A stretch of 64,000 bases of DNA. It comes from Bog-473 sp963701955. Its GTDB lineage: Bacteria; Actinomycetota; Acidimicrobiia; Acidimicrobiales; RAAP-2. This document shows, one piece after another, positions 60,192-64,000 of this stretch (position 1 is its first letter; every line of letters starts with the position of its first letter). Below the pieces are notes generated by a model that saw only the letters and a program-made list of their open reading frames with translations, had not been told where the DNA came from and did no database searches. Both the position numbers and the translations under genes were made by a program. The stretch is from the NCBI GenBank assembly GCA_963701955.1, contig OY969694.1:2542001-2606000 (forward strand). Reading direction: 5' to 3'.

Positions 60192-62462
60192 ATGGCGAAC
60201 CGTGTGAGTCCTGGACGCACCACGACGAAATCGGGTCGGGTGACACGGGCGAAGCTCCGCCGTTCCGCCGTGGTCGCCGTCGACGGGGCCCTCGCCATCA
60301 GCGCCGGTGCGTTGGCCGGGCTCTTCGCCACGGGGCCCGCCGCCGCGCAGGCGCCGAGTCCGGGCTGGTCCGGGGCCACCGCGCCGCTGCCCAGCGCCCC
60401 GAACCCCGGCGCAACGAATCCGCAAGGGAACATCAACGACGAGTCCTGCATTTCCGCGGTGTCGTGCGCCGCGGTGGGTTCCTACGAAGACGGCTCGAGC
60501 AACACGCACGGGCTCCTCGAGGTCCTGGCGGGGGGATCCTGGTCGCCCACGGAGGCGCCGCTGCCGGCGAACGCCGGCGCCGCCGGCGTCTCCGACCTGG
60601 GGTCGACGGCGTGTGCCACCGGCCAATGGTGCGTGGCCGTCGGCAACTACACCGACAGCGCCAGCGGCAGCGACGGGCTGATCGAGACCTACACCGGAGG
60701 GAAGTGGACGGCGATGGAAGCGCCGGTACCGCCCGACACGTTGAGCGGGTCGAGCGCGGACACGTTCCTCAAGTCCGTCTCCTGCCCGGGCGTCAACGAC
60801 TGCACGGTCTCTGGGACCTACGAGACGGCAGCCGGGCAAGTCGGGCTGATCGACACGCTCTCCGGCGGCCAATGGAGCACCCAGGTCGCGCCGCAACCTG
60901 CCGACGCTGCGGCCCACCAGCAGGTCAACGCCGCCGCGCTCTCGTGCCCCAGCGCCGGCGGCTGCGTCGCCGTGGCGATCTACGAGTCATCGAGCGGCGG
61001 CACCCAGCCCGAGGTGCTGTCGCAGGCCGGCGCCGGCGGTGCCTGGACGGCCCAAGATGCCCCCCTGCCCCCCGACGCGCTCACCGGCGCCAGCCTGGAC
61101 TCCCAGCTCTTCAGCGTGTCGTGCTCCGCCGGCATCTGCGAGGCGGCCGGGCAGTATGCCGCGACCGGGAGCCTCGAGACCGGACTCCTCGAGCGCTTCG
61201 CCGGTGGCACCTTGACGCCCACGGAGGTCCCGCTCCCGAGCAGCGCCGGAACCGGATCCAACCACCAGGGAGCGTTACAAGCCGTGTCGTGCGCGCTCGA
61301 CGGCTGCATGGCCGTCGGCGGGTTCCTCGACACCTCCGGAAACGAGCGTCCCCTCGCGGTGACGGTCAGCGGCACCGGCGCGGCGTCGTCCGCCGAGGCG
61401 CCGCAGCCGGCGGACGCGAACACGACGACTTCGAATGCCAGTCTCCTCGCGGTGTCCTGCCTCTCGGTCTCGACCTGCGCCGCGGGCGGTGACTACCAGA
61501 ACAACACCAGCAGCAGCAACCAGAATGTCCTTCTTGATTCGCTGAGCGGCACCACCTGGAGTGCGGTGCCCCCACCCGTCCCGGCCGGCAGCAGCCAGTC
61601 GACGATCGAGACGGTCTCGTGCTCGAGCCGGGGGGCGTGCGGCGCGGGAGGCAGTCTCACCGACGCCGGGACGAACCGTCAGGGTCTGTTGGCCTCCTAC
61701 GTCCCGGCCCAGGGCTACTGGTCCGTGGCCTCCGACGGCGGGATCTTCAACTACGGGCCCACGTCTTCCTTCCACGGCTCCATGGGCGGGCAGCACCTGA
61801 ACGCCCCCATGGTGGGCATTGCTGCCACCCCGGGCGGCGCGGGCTACTGGGAGGTGGCCTCCGACGGCGGCATCTTCAGCTTCGGCAACGCCGCCTTCCA
61901 CGGTTCGACCGGCAGCCTGCGGCTCAACAAGCCCATTGTCGGGATGGCGGCCACGCCCGACGGCGGCGGCTACTGGCTCGTCGCCTCCGACGGCGGCATC
62001 TTCAACTACGGCGACGCCAACTTCTACGGCTCGACCGGTTCGATCCGCCTCAACAAGCCGATCGTGGGCATGGCGGCCACGCCCGACGGCGGCGGCTACT
62101 GGCTCGTCGCCTCCGACGGCGGCATCTTCAACTACGGCGACGCCAACTTCTACGGCTCGGCGGGGTCCATCCACCTCAACCAGCCCGTGGTGGGCATGGC
62201 CTCGAGCCCGTCCGGCCTCGGCTACTGGCTCGTCGCCTCCGACGGCGGCATCTTCACCTACGGCGACGCCGGCTTCCTGGGCTCGCGCGGTGGGCAGCCC
62301 CTCAACAAGCCGATCGTCGGGATGATGAGCACCGCCGACGGGGCCGGCTACTGGCTGACCGCCTCGGACGGGGGCATCTTCAGCTACGGCGACACCGGGT
62401 TCTACGGCTCGGCCGGGTCGCTGCGCCTCAACGCACCGGTGGTGAACGGCACGGCCAGCTGA
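60192..62462 (+). CDS. Large secreted protein: Cys-pair repeats followed by 'WLVASDGGIF' repeats
   Basis: 756 residues, intact; ATG 60192 follows ccggaggtacctg. An N-terminal signal or membrane segment (LAISAGALAGLFATGPAAAQ) is present. Residues about 75-500 hold eight or so repeats of about 50 residues with the core 'SVSC....C.AVG.Y' and 'GG.W....APLP' (for example SCPSAGGCVAVAIY), probably disulfide-braced propeller blades. Residues about 505-755 hold six 42-residue 'GYWLVASDGGIFNYGDANFYGS' type repeats, two of them almost identical at the DNA level. The latter module also ends the proteins at 42872 and 44763. An extracellular binding or matrix role is inference. Confidence 0.8.
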   Translation: MANRVSPGRTTTKSGRVTRAKLRRSAVVAVDGALAISAGALAGLFATGPAAAQAPSPGWSGATAPLPSAPNPGATNPQGNINDESCISAVSCAAVGSYEDGSSNTHGLLEVLAGGSWSPTEAPLPANAGAAGVSDLGSTACATGQWCVAVGNYTDSASGSDGLIETYTGGKWTAMEAPVPPDTLSGSSADTFLKSVSCPGVNDCTVSGTYETAAGQVGLIDTLSGGQWSTQVAPQPADAAAHQQVNAAALSCPSAGGCVAVAIYESSSGGTQPEVLSQAGAGGAWTAQDAPLPPDALTGASLDSQLFSVSCSAGICEAAGQYAATGSLETGLLERFAGGTLTPTEVPLPSSAGTGSNHQGALQAVSCALDGCMAVGGFLDTSGNERPLAVTVSGTGAASSAEAPQPADANTTTSNASLLAVSCLSVSTCAAGGDYQNNTSSSNQNVLLDSLSGTTWSAVPPPVPAGSSQSTIETVSCSSRGACGAGGSLTDAGTNRQGLLASYVPAQGYWSVASDGGIFNYGPTSSFHGSMGGQHLNAPMVGIAATPGGAGYWEVASDGGIFSFGNAAFHGSTGSLRLNKPIVGMAATPDGGGYWLVASDGGIFNYGDANFYGSTGSIRLNKPIVGMAATPDGGGYWLVASDGGIFNYGDANFYGSAGSIHLNQPVVGMASSPSGLGYWLVASDGGIFTYGDAGFLGSRGGQPLNKPIVGMMSTADGAGYWLTASDGGIFSYGDTGFYGSAGSLRLNAPVVNGTAS
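61971..62222 (+). repeat. Two near-identical 126-bp tandem units inside the repeat protein gene
   Basis: Units start at 61971 and 62097 (42 codons each). About 86 consecutive bases around each junction, coding for the 'PDGGGYWLVASDGGIF' block and its continuation, are identical, including at third positions. This points to recent duplication or gene conversion. Confidence 0.8.
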
Positions 62463-62529
62463 GCCGGGCGGCGCCGGCCGCCCCGCCCGGCGCTGTGCCG
62501 TGGGGCGGCTGCTCCCGACGCGGCTGCGT

Positions 62530-62571
62530 CAGAACAGGGCTGCTTCAGAACAGGGCTGCTTCAGAACAGGG
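62530..62571. repeat. 16-bp tandem repeat (CAGAACAGGGCTGCTT) x 2.6 at the end of the cyclase gene
   Basis: Two full units and a 10-base partial unit. The partial one codes the last residues (A-L-F-stop) of the minus-strand hydrolase. Each further unit repeats the same Leu-Phe-stop text downstream, so the repeats duplicate the gene's own end. Confidence 0.75.
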
Positions 62572-63456
62572 CGATGGGGTTCACCGGCGACGCCGTGCCC
62601 CGGCGGAGCACCAGGGGCGCCACGGTGAAGAGGAACTCCCAGCGCGCCTCCTCGGCGCAGGCGGTGGCCGAGGGCGTCGAGGTCGAGGTTGTCGAGCAGG
62701 TGGACCCCCATGGCCACGATGACCACCGTGTGGATGGGCATCCCGACGCCCTCGACGCGGGACGGCAGCACGTCGGAGACGCAGTCGCTGCCCAGGGCGG
62801 CCACGTCGCGCGCCCGGAGCCAGGGGAGGCAGGACGCGTCCAGGCCGGCCGCCAGGCGGCCGGCGTCCCAGGGCCCGTGCTCCTGGCGCCACTGCCAGCG
62901 GCCGGTGCGCACCAGCAGCGCGTCGCCGGCGCGCACCGTCAGCCCGGCCCGCTCCTCGGCCGCCTCGAGCTCGTCGGGGAACACCGGCTCGCCCGGCTCG
63001 AGCGCGTCGACGCCGCGCAGCGCGGGGATGTCCAGCAGCACGCCGCGGGTGACGATCCCGGCGTGCAGGTGGTGGATGCCCAGCTTGGTGGCGCCGTGCG
63101 CGGTCACCGCCTCGGCGGGGTAGCCGTTGTAGAGGCTTCCCCTCGTGGAAGATGTGGCACAGCGCGTCGATGTGGCTGGTGGCGAAGCCGTGGGGCGCGA
63201 TGGCGAAGTAGTCCGCCCCCATGCCCTCGGTGGCCGTGCCGGTCATGTGGTGGGCCACCGGGGCGGGGTTGTCCGCCGACGACACCGTGTCGAGCGGGCG
63301 GGCGCAGGACACCGAGCGGCCGGCGCGCACCGTGGCCGCCGCGGCGGCCGTGACCTCCGGCGTGATGAGGTTCAGCGCACCCAGCTGGTCGTCGTCGCCC
63401 CAGCGCCCCCAGTTGGAGAGCGTCTGGTGGAAGGCGAGGACGTCGGCGGTCTCCAT
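62561..63456 (-). CDS. Cyclase-family metal-dependent hydrolase (kynurenine formamidase-like), frame breaks
   Basis: About 298 residues. METADVLAFHQTLSNWGRWG, then DDQLGALNLITPEVTAAAA are typical of actinobacterial cyclase-family proteins. HGFATSHIDALCHIFHEGKP contains the metal motif (H-x-x-x-T-S-H-x-D-x-x-x-H). After a break near 63140, LGIHHLHAGIVTRGVLLDIP and RAGDALLVRTGRWQWRQEHG follow, then GMPIHTVVIVAMGVHLLDNL. A last break near 62660 precedes the expected end, TASPVNPIALF. It probably hydrolyses an amide or lactone in a small carboxylic substrate. It is divergent from the nitroreductase gene. Confidence 0.84.
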
Positions 63457-63507
63457 CGGACGACGGGGCACGGTCGGACAGTAGCCCGCTCCCAATACGA
63501 TCGGCCC

Positions 63508-63961
63508 ATGAGCACACTCCAAGGTGACTACGAGCCCAGCCCGTCCGACTGGGTCCGCGACCAGGTGGCCGAGTACGAGGCTTCCGGGGGCCAGCGGGCC
63601 AACACGCTGCTCGACACGGGGATGCCGATCATCGTCGTGACGACCCGGGGCGCCAAGAGCGGCAAGGTCCGCAAGACCCCGGTCATGCGGGTCGAGCACG
63701 GCGGCGAGTACGCCCTGGTGGCGTCCAAGGGCGGGGCGCCCGAGCACCCCGAGTGGTTCTACAACCTGGAGGCCCATCCGGACGAGGTCTTCGTGCAGGA
63801 CGGGCCCGCGCCGTTCGCCGTCACGGTGCGCGAGGTGACCGGTGACGAGAAGGCCACAGTGGTGGGAGCGCGGCGTGGCGGCCTATCCGCCCTACGCCGA
63901 GTACCAGGAGAAGACGGACCGGCAGATCCCCGTGTTCGTCGCCACCCCGAAGAACGCCTGA
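63508..63961 (+). CDS. Ddn-type F420H2-dependent nitroreductase / quinone reductase, one frame break
   Basis: About 150 residues. ATG 63508 gives SDWVRDQVAEYEASGGQRAN, then IIVVTTRGAKSGKVRKTPVM (the family core with R-G-x-x-S-G-x-x-R-x-x-P-x-M) and YALVASKGGAPEHPEWFYNL (G-G-A-x-x-x-P-x-W-x-x-N). A one-base insertion near 63857 precedes the end, PYAEYQEKTDRQIPVFVATP. This is the deazaflavin-dependent reductase family that includes mycobacterial Ddn. The natural substrate is probably a quinone. The last 39 bases of the window hold nothing I can assign. Confidence 0.86.
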
Positions 63962-64000
63962 CGCTCTCGTTCAGCGGCTGCCGGCGCCTGCGCCTGCGTC

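Overview
The window looks like chromosome from a high-GC actinobacterium, most likely of the class Acidimicrobiia or a close relative. The evidence is the very high GC and Cys/Gly-rich coding style, a dnaK-grpE-dnaJ-hspR-clpB cluster with an HspR-type inverted repeat, a GlnR-type box ahead of amtB-glnK, F420-type oxidoreductases, a gene resembling the mycobacterial Rv0338c Fe-S reductase, and several secreted proteins built from a repeated 'WLVASDGGIF' module that I associate with Acidimicrobiia. Many genes, including essential ones (purA, purD, purL, purF, dnaK), are broken by single-base frame shifts. Most are repaired by removing one base, so they look like draft-sequence errors rather than decay. 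Coordinates for such genes are given as the full reconstructed span.

Layout. 1-3.3 kb: thiolase-like protein, carboxymuconolactone-decarboxylase-like protein, a beta-hydroxyacid dehydrogenase and an amidohydrolase. 3.4-24.6 kb: a mosaic accessory region. At its right end is an intact tRNA-Gly(CCC) gene (24553-24622, minus strand). Two direct repeats of that tRNA's 3' half lie at 4489 and 6736. They carry the same kind of flanking short-repeat (GCACG) arrays and a hairpin, the classic signature of tRNA-targeted integration. A second tRNA-like 3' half with an inverted copy of the array lies at 20.93-21.05 kb. The cargo includes an HNH endonuclease, a SIR2-like DUF4917 protein, a secreted propeller-like protein, an extra peptide deformylase, several GNATs, an LLM oxidoreductase, PhzF, a TetR/ABC-exporter pair, an aminoglycoside-phosphotransferase-like protein, bioB, a LysR/cupin pair, a Maf protein and an ECF sigma factor coupled to a membrane-anchored propeller protein. 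No integrase was found.

25.0-30.8 kb: Fe-S reductase, F420/PPOX oxidoreductase, aquaporin, a cyclic-nucleotide-binding protein, a P-II protein and two membrane proteins. 30.9-33.1 kb: amtB-glnK behind a four-site GlnR box. 33.2-35.7 kb: an SPFH protein translationally coupled to a ribbon-helix-helix protein behind a 27-bp palindrome, a truncated pRiA4b ORF-3-like protein, and phosphoglycerate mutase. 35.8-42.7 kb: the heat-shock operon.

42.9-46.1 kb: two convergent secreted proteins, one a G1 (glutamic) peptidase fused to the repeat module. 46.2-60.0 kb: DJ-1/PfpI protein, then the purine cluster purA-purD-purB-purC-purS-purQ, a short interruption (conserved actinobacterial protein, membrane protein, methyltransferase), purL-purF-purM and pyrE, many joined by ATGA/GTGA overlaps. 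60.2-64 kb: a third repeat-module secreted protein, a cyclase-family hydrolase and a Ddn-type nitroreductase.
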